From contig JAHEWK010000002.1 in the NCBI GenBank assembly GCA_020740775.1, forward strand, positions 3,596,001 through 3,660,000: DNA of 64,000 nucleotides, given 5' to 3'. Below, piece by piece: positions 1 to 9,862 of this stretch. The notes below the pieces were generated by a model that was not told the origin of the DNA, searched no databases, and saw nothing but the letters and a program-made list of their open reading frames with translations. Position numbers and translations under genes: made by a program. Position 1 is the first letter of the stretch. Every line of letters starts with the position of its first letter. This DNA is from Ilyonectria destructans (Eukaryota > Ascomycota > Sordariomycetes > Hypocreales > Nectriaceae).

Positions 1-400
1 AGCACAAAACTTATGAATAAATTCAAGGGTATCTATTTCGTATCGTATTTCATGGGTGACGTCATAATTCATAGCCCAGACTTCAACTGTATCTTGTGCA
101 TGCGAATGGAGTATAGTTCTCTATATAATATAGCCCACATAAAATCCTCAGAGAGCTTGCCTAGACTAGCTTCTGGCGGTCAATTTCTCACCGTAACTGA
201 TAAAGACAAATGGAATAATGCCGATAGCTATTGAAATAAATCCGAGAACGGATGGTGCCCAGTGAATTCTGAGTTTGCTGGACTTGGAGCCGGCTGCTAG
301 TGGAACTAGGATTGCTCTAATAGATCGGAGACAGCTGGCACCAGCATGGGCTGAGGCGGATTGTTGGTGGAAAGCGTCAGTGATGAAGTTTAACATGCTT
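1..400. other. Left edge, no gene recognised
   Basis: Only short open frames occur here, none with a recognisable domain. The stretch ends where the inverted-repeat element begins. Confidence 0.5.
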
Positions 401-478
401 CAGACGGAGATATGGATTACAATTGCGCTACCGGAAAGAGGAGTGATCATTCCCTTTTGCCGTAGCGGAATTGCGACA
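401..478 (+). repeat. Left terminal inverted repeat
   Basis: This 78 bp repeat pairs with the reverse complement of 1454-1531. A core of about 30 bp, including AGTGATCATTCCCTTTTGCC, is identical in the left, right and solo copies. Confidence 0.85.
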
Positions 479-541
479 AAAAAGCATTTTCCATTGTACC
501 GCCAAGTCCAGGCTCAAGTTCATTCAGGTGAACGACTAGCC

Positions 542-1443
542 CTACAGGGCGTGCTGGACGCTGTTGGACACCAGCACCACGTACGTGAAGACCAAGCACG
601 TCATCATGTTCATCTTCTGCATGCCAACCAGGTAGTACAAGATGGCCGCCACCTTGGAGATCGCGATGATGCTGAACGTGGGGTCCAGTGGGGGTCTCGA
701 AGTCCTTGGCGACCAACAGGGCGATGTTGTTCGACACCAACGGGTTCCTCCCCAGGGTCGCGTAGGCTGGCTGCCTCATCTTCTCCGCGTTCAGCTTGTT
801 GATCTCTAAGTTGGGGATCATGACGTTCGGGAAGGTCTGCACCCTGGTCGACACTAACACGGACACCATCTAGATGCAAATCTCTTCTCTCATCTGGGGC
901 GCCTCTAAGTTCAGGTTCTTCGCGTCCGCGTTTCATGGTCTTGGCCACGACGCTGTCCCAGTAGTACTGGTAGCTGTCCTTCGACATCTTCTGGCAGTTC
1001 TTGTCCAAGTTCAACTAGACCGAGGTCGTCTTCGAGAAGTTCTCCCAGGTGATCTTCTCGACAGGGGTCGAGAGGATCCGGCACAGCAAGTCCAAGCCCG
1101 GGTTCGTCCCCGGGATGTTCACCGCCGGGAACTTCCGCAGCCTGCCGGACTCCGAGACGTACTGGCAGATCTGGCTGTCCACGAACGCCCTGGTCTTCGT
1201 GAACCAGGCCTGGTACTTCGAGTCCGGGTCCATCGAGTCCATCGCCTTCGAGACCCTCCGCTGGCTCTTGATGACCGAGAAGAGGAAGTACACCATGAAC
1301 ATATCCTCCGCGTTCAAGCCCCTCTCCCTCATTATTTTCATCAGCATGGCCCTGTACAGGTGGGAGTTCATCTTCCCGAAGACGACCCACTCCTCCTTCT
1401 TCGAGGTGATCCACTTCAACAGGTCCATGTTCGCCCCGATCAT
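542..1443 (-). pseudogene. Broken gene inside the TIR element, family unknown
   Basis: The minus strand carries a long coding signal: codons end almost exclusively in G or C from about 1440 down to about 920, a bias not seen in neighbouring genes. The first ATG in this frame is at 1443. The frame is interrupted by an in-frame TAG at 1015-1017, shifts near 900-920, meets a second TAG just upstream of 869, shifts again near 690, and ends at a TAG at 542-544. Both internal stops sit where a single C-to-T change would create TAG. The product would be a soluble, helix-rich protein of roughly 300 residues. I do not recognise it. It is not a transposase I know; a captured structural gene of an RNA virus is one guess without positive proof. 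Overlapping plus-strand frames look like shadows of the biased codons. Confidence 0.55.
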
Positions 1444-1453
1444 GGTCAGGCAG

Positions 1454-1531
1454 TGCCGCAATGCCGCTACGGCAAAAGGGAATGATCACTCCTCTTGCCG
1501 GTAGTGCAATTGTAGTCCATATCTCCGTCTG
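1454..1531 (-). repeat. Right terminal inverted repeat
   Basis: Its reverse complement matches 401-478 over 78 bp with about five mismatches, ending TCCATATCTCCGTCTG on the plus strand. Confidence 0.85.
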
Positions 1532-1734
1532 ACACCAACTACCTAAAGTAAGAACTAAACTTTAGTTATTAACTAAGTACTAAATAATAAAGGTCTAAGG
1601 AGCTTATTAGGCACTGAAAGATACTGCCCACGTACTGTATTACACTGTACGGCCGATACATACCTCTACCTGAGGAAGTTGTCGAATTTCCTGCGCCAGC
1701 CTTCATAGACCGAGCGGATAATATCGCTTTCTTC

Positions 1735-3130
1735 TTATCGACGGTAACTAACCCAGCACACACAGACCTCAGCTAACGTATTGGTACAAATAATACAACC
1801 AAAAGAAACCATCGTTCCTCGTGCGATACCAGCATTTCTTCTCCTCTTGGTCTTCCTCTCCTCTCTGTCCTCCTCGGAGTCTGGGATTACCATGTCTCGA
1901 GGGTAGAGCGACGCGGGCTGAGCCGAGAGGATGGCCATGGACATGGGATCGGGTAAAGGTAAAGTTGCTGGCATCGATACGGGAGAGCTCATCGGCGATG
2001 GCTCAGCATTCATCCACCGGAATCGCGTGGCCTTGGGCTTGGGCGGGGACAGCTCCATAGTAGGGCTTGATGGAGGCGTTGTTGGTGGAGGTGTCGCTGG
2101 TCGAGGTTGTGTCATTGGCTGAACAGGGCCTTCAGGTACAAGGCCCATTTCAGCATCCAGCACCTATAAAGATACCTATGTTAGAAGTTTGAAGAAACAT
2201 AATAAGTTACGTAGGAAAGATATACTTACCGCATGGTAGTTACTGGCCAAGTGGGTGGCAAAATGCCCAACGATCGACGAAACATCGCCATAACATCGTG
2301 CCCCAACGACACGGCAAACAAGTCGGCCTTCAATAGACCAATCCATCTCCGAGTTCGGCAAGTTCTGGTACATATGGCCAAGGCGCAAGCATTACGCCTT
2401 TGTTCTTCGGTCGTATGGTTCCGCAGCCTGGTCAGCAAGTGAATGGGGTCGAGGGAGATCCAGGGATGCCCGGCCAGCCATAAACACCCAAGTTGCCGCA
2501 GAGAAAACGACAGTGATGCGTGATGGAAGACAACCGGTTCTGTTGCCAGAACCGTCGAGGCGTCGTCGCCGCTGAACGGGAATGAAGAGGAGCCGCCTTC
2601 CTACGAGAAGGAAGAAAAACGGAGGATGTGAGGGAACTCAAAGTCTTGACTGCGACGGCGGGCGGCTAAGTACTTGGGGCGAAACTGTTGGAAGACATTT
2701 GCACGAGATGGCCTACGCGTGCGTCGGTCGGATCCTGCGTTGTCGGCTGGAATCGTAGAGAGATAACGTCGCGCCCTGTCGGGACAGGCAGCCAGGCCTC
2801 ATGCTGAACAGGAATAGGCAGCCAGATTTCAGGCTGAACAAAAGCAGGCAGCTGATGAGCCCATAGCAAAGGCTTGTTCATCATATGGGAAACAGCGTGT
2901 GGGATTGCGTGAATGGTGGACGAAATTGGAAGACGTTGGTCGAAATATCGAATTGGCAGGCCCTGGTCACGGGTTTCACAGGCCTCCACAATGTCGTTTG
3001 CTTGTTCGCGCTCGGCGGCCCGTTGGCGGTCGCTGTTGCGCCTTCTCTATTTTTCCATTGGTGTGACTTTGGTCTCCTCGTCGTCATCGTTCGCCATTCT
3101 ACTCTGTCTCTTCGTCTTGTCCATTCCATT
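1735..3130 (-). pseudogene. Decayed multi-exon gene, unknown family
   Basis: The minus strand holds pieces of one gene in shifting frames. The 3' exon (2163 to 1735) encodes a Pro/Ser-rich stretch followed by an acidic and then basic segment (DSEEDREERKTKRRR). It is joined to an upstream exon by a clean 66 bp intron (2164-2229, GTAAGT to ATAG) that keeps the reading SNYHA-VLDAEMG. Upstream, coding-like sequence continues but changes frame near 2390 and near 2640, and the most 5' piece (around 3050) has an in-frame TAG after the word VTPMEK. I read this as a once spliced gene that has decayed; the type suggests a repetitive, species-restricted family. No function can be assigned. Confidence 0.45.
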
Positions 3131-4020
3131 TCCGGCCACGACGTGGCTCCAACACGTACGAGGTACCTACTCTATGCATAATTCAAACATCTCCCGCGAG
3201 GCCTACATTCTGATTACAGAGACACTTGCCACATCGAGCTGATTAAAGTCCTCACCAGCGCCGAAATGCCATGGGAGCAGGCAGCCACGGAATCATCCGC
3301 TCTCGCCTCGACTGTAGGGAGCTGGGCTTGTGCTTGGCATGGTGAGCAGGAACCTTGCAAACTCAAGATCCAGACAGCTCACGACTTCGACTTCAAGCAA
3401 CACCTCGCCAATGCCAACGGTAGAGCCTCAAAGCCCCGAGAAGCGTTCGGAATCCCCATACCCCCTGCTTCTCAGCATGCATTATGCATATCATCCGCGA
3501 TTTCCATCATTATGACATCTATCTAGGTATCTCTCCTTATCTATGATACCCTCGACTGGCGGCACTACCCTCGTCAACTCAATACCCTTAGTAGGATTGC
3601 TTACTTCAAAAGACCAATCTAAACGAAAGAGTCAGGCTGCTATAGTAACTCGCGCCTTTTTTGCCCCGTTGACAAACTTGCCTTTGTACGAACAAACCGT
3701 TCTTAAGAATTGAGAGTATAATGCCCTTTTCCTAGTTCTGGCCTTGAATCATATTTCTATCCATATTCTCCAATGCCCTCTTTGTAGGATATGCTTTGGT
3801 TGGGTATTTCTCTGCATGCATTGATGTGAAACCAAATGATTTGAATGTGTAGTGAGGATACCTGGGATTGGGTATTTAGTAGAGACTGATTACGCTAGAT
3901 GCTAACGCCTCTTCCCTGTGGTATTCATGCCTCATCGATGGATTCCAAAACCTCATAAAGAGAAAAAACAACCAGAAATTCCAGACCATTGCTCCAGACT
4001 CATGCCATTAGCCATCCTTT
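3131..4020. other. Intergenic, nothing firm
   Basis: A plus-strand frame at 3266-3526 is open but has no recognisable domain and no supporting splice or codon signal. The rest is low-information sequence before the 3' end of the kinase gene. Confidence 0.5.
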
Positions 4021-5605
4021 TCAAGTTAGTTTAGTGTCCTCAAGATATCCAAAGCCAGCCGCCCTGTGTCTCCCTACAGACTTCAGCCACGGGTCATCCA
4101 GCAACTCCTTGGCGGTGGCACGCTGGTCTGGCATCCAGGTCAACATCCTCTTGGCAAAGTTGATAAACAGTGCCCTTTCTTGGCCTTCCAGCATCGGTGT
4201 CGAGTTAGAGAGGGTGAACATCTCGTCGGGGATGAGTTCGGGGTGCTTGAAGATTCCTACATAGAGTTAGCATTCCAACGCAGTTGATTGAGGGCGAGGT
4301 GAAGTTGGGAAGGGACATACCTTGATTGTCGTAGAATTTAGAGAGAGCTTCTCTGTCAGCCGTCGCGAGAAGCTCAGAGGGCGGGGGACCCATGAGTCGA
4401 ATCATTTGGGCCCAACGGGTGTTGTTAGAGAACTTGCAATGTCCAGGAACCCTTCCGCTAAGCAGATTGATGTCTCCCAGAAGCTCCCAAAGCTAAGCAG
4501 AAGGTGTCAGTATACTTGATAACAAGGAAGCTTTCTCGCTCATAGGACTTACCACAAGACCTAGGTTCCAGATATCGGCAGAGTAGGACCACCCAGCCTT
4601 GAGCATGACCTCGGGAGCCGTATACTCTCGAGGTTGGATATCATGGTTGTGCGCAACATTGCCTCTTACAGCTAGGCCAAAGTCGGTGAGCTTGACGTAG
4701 CCGATGTCTCCCCTCAAGTGACCGAAGTTGGATCGAGATTCGTAAACCGGGCGACCATTTCGCTCCTGGCCCGGGGCGGGGTTAGCTTGTTGGCGGGATA
4801 CATAATCTTCCAGGACCTTGGCGTCCTCGAATGGGACCATAAAATGATCGCCCTTAAGGTCTAGCCATCAAGTTAGCTTCGGTTCATGTCAAGAATCATA
4901 AAGAACCAGTTGGTGCGCGCATACCAGTGTGAATGACCTGGCATTCGGAGTGGAGGAAATCCAGAGACTTGAGAATGCTCGGCAGCAGGGCCTTGATGGT
5001 GCGAGGCTGCACCAAGTTGGTGAGGCCGCTCTGCTGGCCCAACATCCACAGCGGCTGGCGCAGCGGTTCAAACGCCATGCAGATGTGTGTGCCATCGGGT
5101 CCCTCGACCTCGAATGAGTCTAGAACACTGCGGACGTACTGTCGGCCTGGGTGTGTCGTCTCCGCCGTGAACATTTGGTCGGAGATGTCTAGCTCTCGAC
5201 GGGCAGCGGCCTGCGCAGCGGGTGTGTTATTTGTGATCTTTAGTGCGACATGGTGTTCGTTCTGCCATGGGAGCCTAACATGATGTGAGATTAAATCACG
5301 GCAGTTGGTCAATAAGACCCCGGAGCCGAAGTCGCTTACCAGTGCATGGCCCTCGCCAGCCAGACAGTCGAGCCAGTACCCCATCCCAGCTTGGACACAA
5401 GCTCGTACTTGCTGTTGAGGGTATCGCCAATGCGAGCAGGATAGAAGTTCTTGGGGTCATAGTTGCGGCATTTCTCCTCCTCGAATGTCGGCGCCGTCTT
5501 GATGGTGGAGAGCTTCCTCACTCCGCGCTCGCACACTTGGGCGCGGAGCCGTTGGTTCCGAAGGACGGATCGGCATAGAGCCGGGGCGACGACGCTGTAC
5601 CGCAT
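4021..5605 (-). CDS. SRPK-like serine/threonine protein kinase
   Basis: Five exons (5605-5340, 5274-4925, 4860-4553, 4492-4321, 4256-4021) separated by introns of 60-65 bp give 443 residues. The kinase domain has a glycine loop (KLGWGTGSTVWLA), the VAIK-type lysine (HVALKI), a catalytic loop HTDLKGD, the DFG motif (LTDFGLA) and an APE motif (YTAPEV). The HTDLK variant and the split layout are typical of the many fungal SR-protein-kinase-like enzymes. The first 35 residues are rich in Arg and Ala with almost no acids and could be a mitochondrial presequence, which is inference. The start was chosen at the ATG just before this segment; an in-frame extension upstream lacks support. Targets cannot be told. 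A dead relative lies at 21.7 kb. Confidence 0.9.
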
Positions 5606-6653
5606 CTTGTATGAATGAAATAGCAAAGACACTGCGACGTATTTTAGGGTATGATAAAAGGGCTTGATTGGGGTGCGTGTAGGCGAAGGCGGTACTCTTT
5701 GGCCCAAGCCGAAGTATGCGTGTGTAAGTCTCCGGAGTCGGGCCAAAATTCCAGGACCAGAGTGTAAAGGGTTCCCTTTCCGGGGACAGGTGAGCAGCTG
5801 GAGAGCAGTCTTTATCAGATCCCAGAGCAGGCACGCGCACGTTAATTTCGCGGAGCAGGCCGCCGTCGTGGACTGAGGCGCATCCAGCATCTCGGGGTAT
5901 GTCGGTTAACGCGTGGTTCGGGCAGACGGAGGTTGAACGCTTGGCGGCCAGTTCGCGGCTGACGTCCCGGAGTGGCAAGGGAGCCTGAGCAATTGTGCCC
6001 CCAAATCGCTTCTCCGCCACAAGTGGAGTGAGATGGACTCGACATCAGGCCACCGCACGAAAATGCTTGATGGAGGCGCAGGGGGGCTGGCAGTGGGATC
6101 CTGGGGTTGAGGGGGGACGGCATTTCCCAATGGCGGGTTCAAGAGGGTCTAAGAGGGGTTTGTCGGCCTCATTACGACCATGGAGAATGCCACTGAGCTG
6201 CAGAAGAGTCTCCGAAATGATACCCAAGCTGGCCATTGCAGTCACATACCACTTCTCCAAAATATCTCGCTCGTGCCAACTTGGCCCGAGAAGCGGATGT
6301 CGCTGGTTCCCCAACAACCAAATGCCGGGGCCCCGCATCCACTGAAAGAACCCCCGGCATGTTTTTCAGTGGGTTGCCACGGGCTGCGGGGAACCTGGAG
6401 TTGCATTGCCCTTGGACCGGGGGCACTTAATAGCCGTCACCCGATGCCGTGTCGACGTGAGCGGATGGCGTGGTTGCCATCAACTGAATCATCAGGAGAC
6501 TGGGTAACGGAAGTGTTGTCATTACACATGGGACATTGGTCTCGATTTCCGGTGGTTGAGGATGCGTTCTTGAATGTTCATGCATGCTAGTACTTTGGAA
6601 ACCCTGCTCCCAGCGCCTTCATGGTAGGTATTCTACGTACCATTTTCTCGAGA
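5606..6653. other. Intergenic, 5' flank of the SRPK-like kinase
   Basis: About 1 kb between two minus-strand genes. Several overlapping open frames exist on both strands but none continues into a known family. It probably holds the kinase promoter and the 3' flank of the DUF6590 gene. Confidence 0.5.
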
Positions 6654-9594
6654 TTAATCCTCAGCAGTATGCGTAGACTGCCGGGTTGAAGATTCTCCCT
6701 CGACGGACCCCTTTGCCCGCTTGCGTCTGTGTATCTTTTCACCCCAACATCGATTAACAGCGTCTGCAACAATATCATAATCCTCGGCCTTGATATGCCC
6801 AATAAAAAAGACCTTGACGTTGTGCTCGACCGTGACTAGCTTGGAGTAATTCACCCGATGTTCCCTGTAGAGCCTCTCCCCAGCTTGAGTTATCTGAGCC
6901 TCAACAGGGGCGAAGCCAAGTTTAGGCTCACCGGAGAGAAGTTGTGGCTTCTTCCCTTTTTCATAAATCACCCCATGCTTCATGGGATTGACGCCTTTCC
7001 GATTACAGGCTTTGCCGTGATATGTAAGAACAGGTCTATCATATTAGCGCTACAATTCATGTCAAGGAGTAATGGCTGCGACTCACATGCAGGTGCAGTG
7101 CCCGATATCGTTGGCAATGATAATAAATCGACGGAAGCCCATGGACACATTTTGGTCCAAGAAAGGCAGCGCGGTTTCACCACCGCTTCCTTTTGGCTCA
7201 GACCAGTGAATCTTGAAGATCTATAATGCATACGAATTAGGAGTGGCTCCATAAGGATAAAGCAAGCATACCTCTCCAGGCTGAAACTTGTCGCTTGTCT
7301 CTACGCGAAAACCTATGAATAGAATAAGTAAGATGGTAATGCTTTGAGGATATTCGTTACGCACGAGGATCTAACTCCTCCACTTCCCCATCAGTAGCCG
7401 CAGTCGATACCTTATCGTAACTATGGGCATTGACGTAATGACCTCTGACCGCCTCGAATGCTACCAGGGCACTAGGGTTTGCATTATCATTATCGCGTAC
7501 GGGATCTTTGCCTTTGGGCTTGATTACGTGCCCAGATGCGACTTGATCGGATTCGCACGTCGTCTGTTCGCTGTCTGCAATATACCATTCGGTGTCTAAA
7601 TCGCCTGTGAAGTCTGTGGTTAACACGAGATGTAGTAGTGAAGGAATTGAAGGGGATGAAGCTTCCAGCTGTGACACGAACCATCATTATTTCGGCGCTC
7701 GCGATAGTGCGACTGATTCTCTTGATCCCAGAGCAAATCTGACCACTCTCCCCCTGGTGATGTGTTTCTATTAGCCTCGGCGGGCTCGGTCTTGACTTCT
7801 GAATCGAAACTTCCGCGACTCGAAGCCTGTATATTGAGTGACAGGCCCTCGGCCTCGGAAGCGAAATAGTCGTTTGTAGCAAAATAGCCTGGTTGGTTCC
7901 TAGCGTCTCTTCTGGTTCGGCAAGCTGCTAGATCTCTCAAAGCCGCTTCAGCTCTCTCCCATCCACCCTTCTCAGGTATTGGTGTTTCCATTTTTTCGAA
8001 CCAGTCATGCATTAGCCACTGACGCAACGGTGCTGTTGGTTCCGTTGGCTTCATGGGGTTCAAGCAGCTAACATTGTACCATTCAAACGTCGCAGGTTTT
8101 TCAAAATCGACAACTGGGAGGTCTGCCCAAGGGAGCGAACGCAGCGCAAAGCTGTGTGTGTGTTCTAAAACATGGTCGATTAAGCTTGGCGCATCTCGAG
8201 GCCCCGTCTCGTAGCATAGAGGACAGGATTTTAGTCCAATGGAAGGACTGGAAGGCCATAGGCGCACTGCTCCAAGAAGACTTGCTGGGAATGAATCCAT
8301 GTGTTCTTCGCTTACGTGCTCAAGAAGTTGATCGTCGGTGTGGAAGACAACATTGCTTGGGTCGTCGCAGAGCTGGCATTTCCAGGTTTTGGGGTGTTGT
8401 TCCTTTAAGTGATCCTCCCATTCTGCCCGTGTGCAGTACAACACGTGCGGCGTTGGGCAGTTTGCGGCGATACATGTGTAAGGGCAAAGGTCTTTTGACA
8501 GGTGCTTTCTAAATCTCGTCAACATTGAATTCAACAACTAGAAGCAATCGAGCCCAGACTCACTTCCATGCCGATTCAACTTTCAGCATGCTTGATGGTA
8601 TCGCCTCGCAACAGCACGGACATTTCAGCATCTTTGGCAACTCAGTCCCGTCTTGGCCCATTCCTTGAGCTTCTGATTGTTGAGGGTTTCTCAAGTTGGG
8701 GTAAAAGGTTGTTCCAGTAACACGACTCATCTGCGTCATAGCTACCCGAACACGGTTATTTGGTTCTGTCCATTTCAGCCTGCTCTCTGGAGTAGACGCC
8801 AAAGTCTCAGATAGTGCTGGCATGATCTTGAGGTGCTTTGCAGTACTCAAGTTGTGTGATTGAGCGGATGCACCACGTACTGGAAGTTGTGAAATGGGGT
8901 TTTCTGTCGATGACCGATGTTTCATCAACTCCTCTGTTTGCGGCTGATGCTCTATTAGCTTTTCAGCTAGTTGACGATACGCAAGCTTCCGAGAGTGACT
9001 CTGAGCGTAAAGAAACCGGTTTCTCCTTCTCAGGTTGGCTTCGATGAGTCGCTGTTGCAGAGGATTAAGCTTGGCACCAATATGCCTCTGCCACCAGTGA
9101 GGATCATCCTTGTGATGCGACGGGTGCCTGTAACCGGGCAGTGTAGGCCGGAGACGAACTATGAACTCCAGATGCTTCCTGAGGTCATCTAGCGAGGCAG
9201 AATTGAAGCTCGCATCTGCTCTGACAAGTCGAGACTTGCGCCCAGTTCGGCGGATTGCGACGGCCATCGACGCGAGATTTTCAATGGATGTATCTACATT
9301 TCTCTTCACTTCTTCTAACTCTCTTTCGTCAGTGACTGTCAGAGCGTCTTCGAGATAATATCCCAGCTGGAAGAGTAGATTCTTTGTAAGAATTAACTCG
9401 CGAGGCCTTGACTCAAATCTGGCATCCAAGGAGGCCGTTTTCCCAGCCATTGCTCCTACTCCATCGACCCAAATATTGAAATCTGCTCGTCGATTGTCGG
9501 CCCATTGGTTGTGTGCTAGGGCATGTTTTAGGAGGCACTCGTCAAATTGGGCCAGGCATTGAACTGCGAGCTGAGATGCGGGAGGAGCACCCAT
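6654..9594 (-). CDS. C2H2-finger protein with C-terminal DUF6590 domain
   Basis: Six exons (9594-8564, 8508-7682, 7613-7365, 7312-7272, 7220-7087, 7035-6654) give 887 residues. The N-terminal third belongs to a conserved fungal family (opening MGAPPASQLAVQCLAQFDEC). Residues about 325-480 carry Cys/His clusters of C2H2 type (CPCC, CPYTCIAANCP, WKCQLCDD, CPLCYETGP with following HxxxH). The last 185 residues, from FRVETSDKFQPGE through GHCTCI and PVLTYHGKAC to GVIYEKG, match DUF6590. The 41-nt exon 4 and the phases of every junction fit exactly, so I treat the two halves as one gene. The least certain junction is intron 2 (7614-7681, GTTCGT donor). Without it there would be two genes: a C2H2 protein and a DUF6590 protein. 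Function is unknown; a nuclear or regulatory role is only suggested by the fingers. Confidence 0.75.
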
Positions 9595-9862
9595 GGCTGG
9601 ATTTGGATACTGGATTGTTGTAATTGACCAACGAACAAACCAACTTCAGTATTGAGTTCGTAGAGGGATAAAACCGCAGAGAGAAGGATCGAGAGGGGAA
9701 GTTGAGTGTCTCACGTGTACAAAGACATGGACTGCATCTGTGATTGGATGCCTGATCGCAGAACCAAAATCATGTCGTCAGCAAAAGGCCTCATCTTTCC
9801 GAAGCTGGAGCGGGGGAATCCTTAGCGAACAACAACAAACTTCCGACTGCTGACTTGTCGCA
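9595..9862. promoter_or_regulatory. Short divergent promoter region
   Basis: These 268 bp separate the start codons of two divergently transcribed genes and must contain both promoters. I see no clear TATA box or named site. Confidence 0.5.

Larger units (their letters stand above)
401..1531. mobile_element. TIR-bounded element, about 1.13 kb, non-autonomous
   Basis: Two 78 bp inverted repeats bound this segment (401-478 and 1454-1531). They differ at about five positions and begin CAGACGGAGATATGGA. No clear target-site duplication is visible outside them. The interior has no recognisable transposase; it carries one broken minus-strand gene whose codons end almost always in G or C. A third copy of the terminal repeat stands alone at 13334-13411, so the repeat family is dispersed. 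I infer a class II (DNA) element or a cargo-carrying derivative mobilised in trans. The superfamily cannot be told without a target-site duplication or a full copy. Confidence 0.7.

Noticed and set aside
874..1504. Long plus-strand frames opposite the cargo gene of the TIR element
   Set aside because: They arise because the minus-strand codons end in G or C, which removes stops from the other frames. The minus strand has the better coding signal.
5457..6142. Minus-strand frames overlapping the kinase 5' end
   Set aside because: They overlap the first kinase exon in the wrong frame and have a shadow-type composition.
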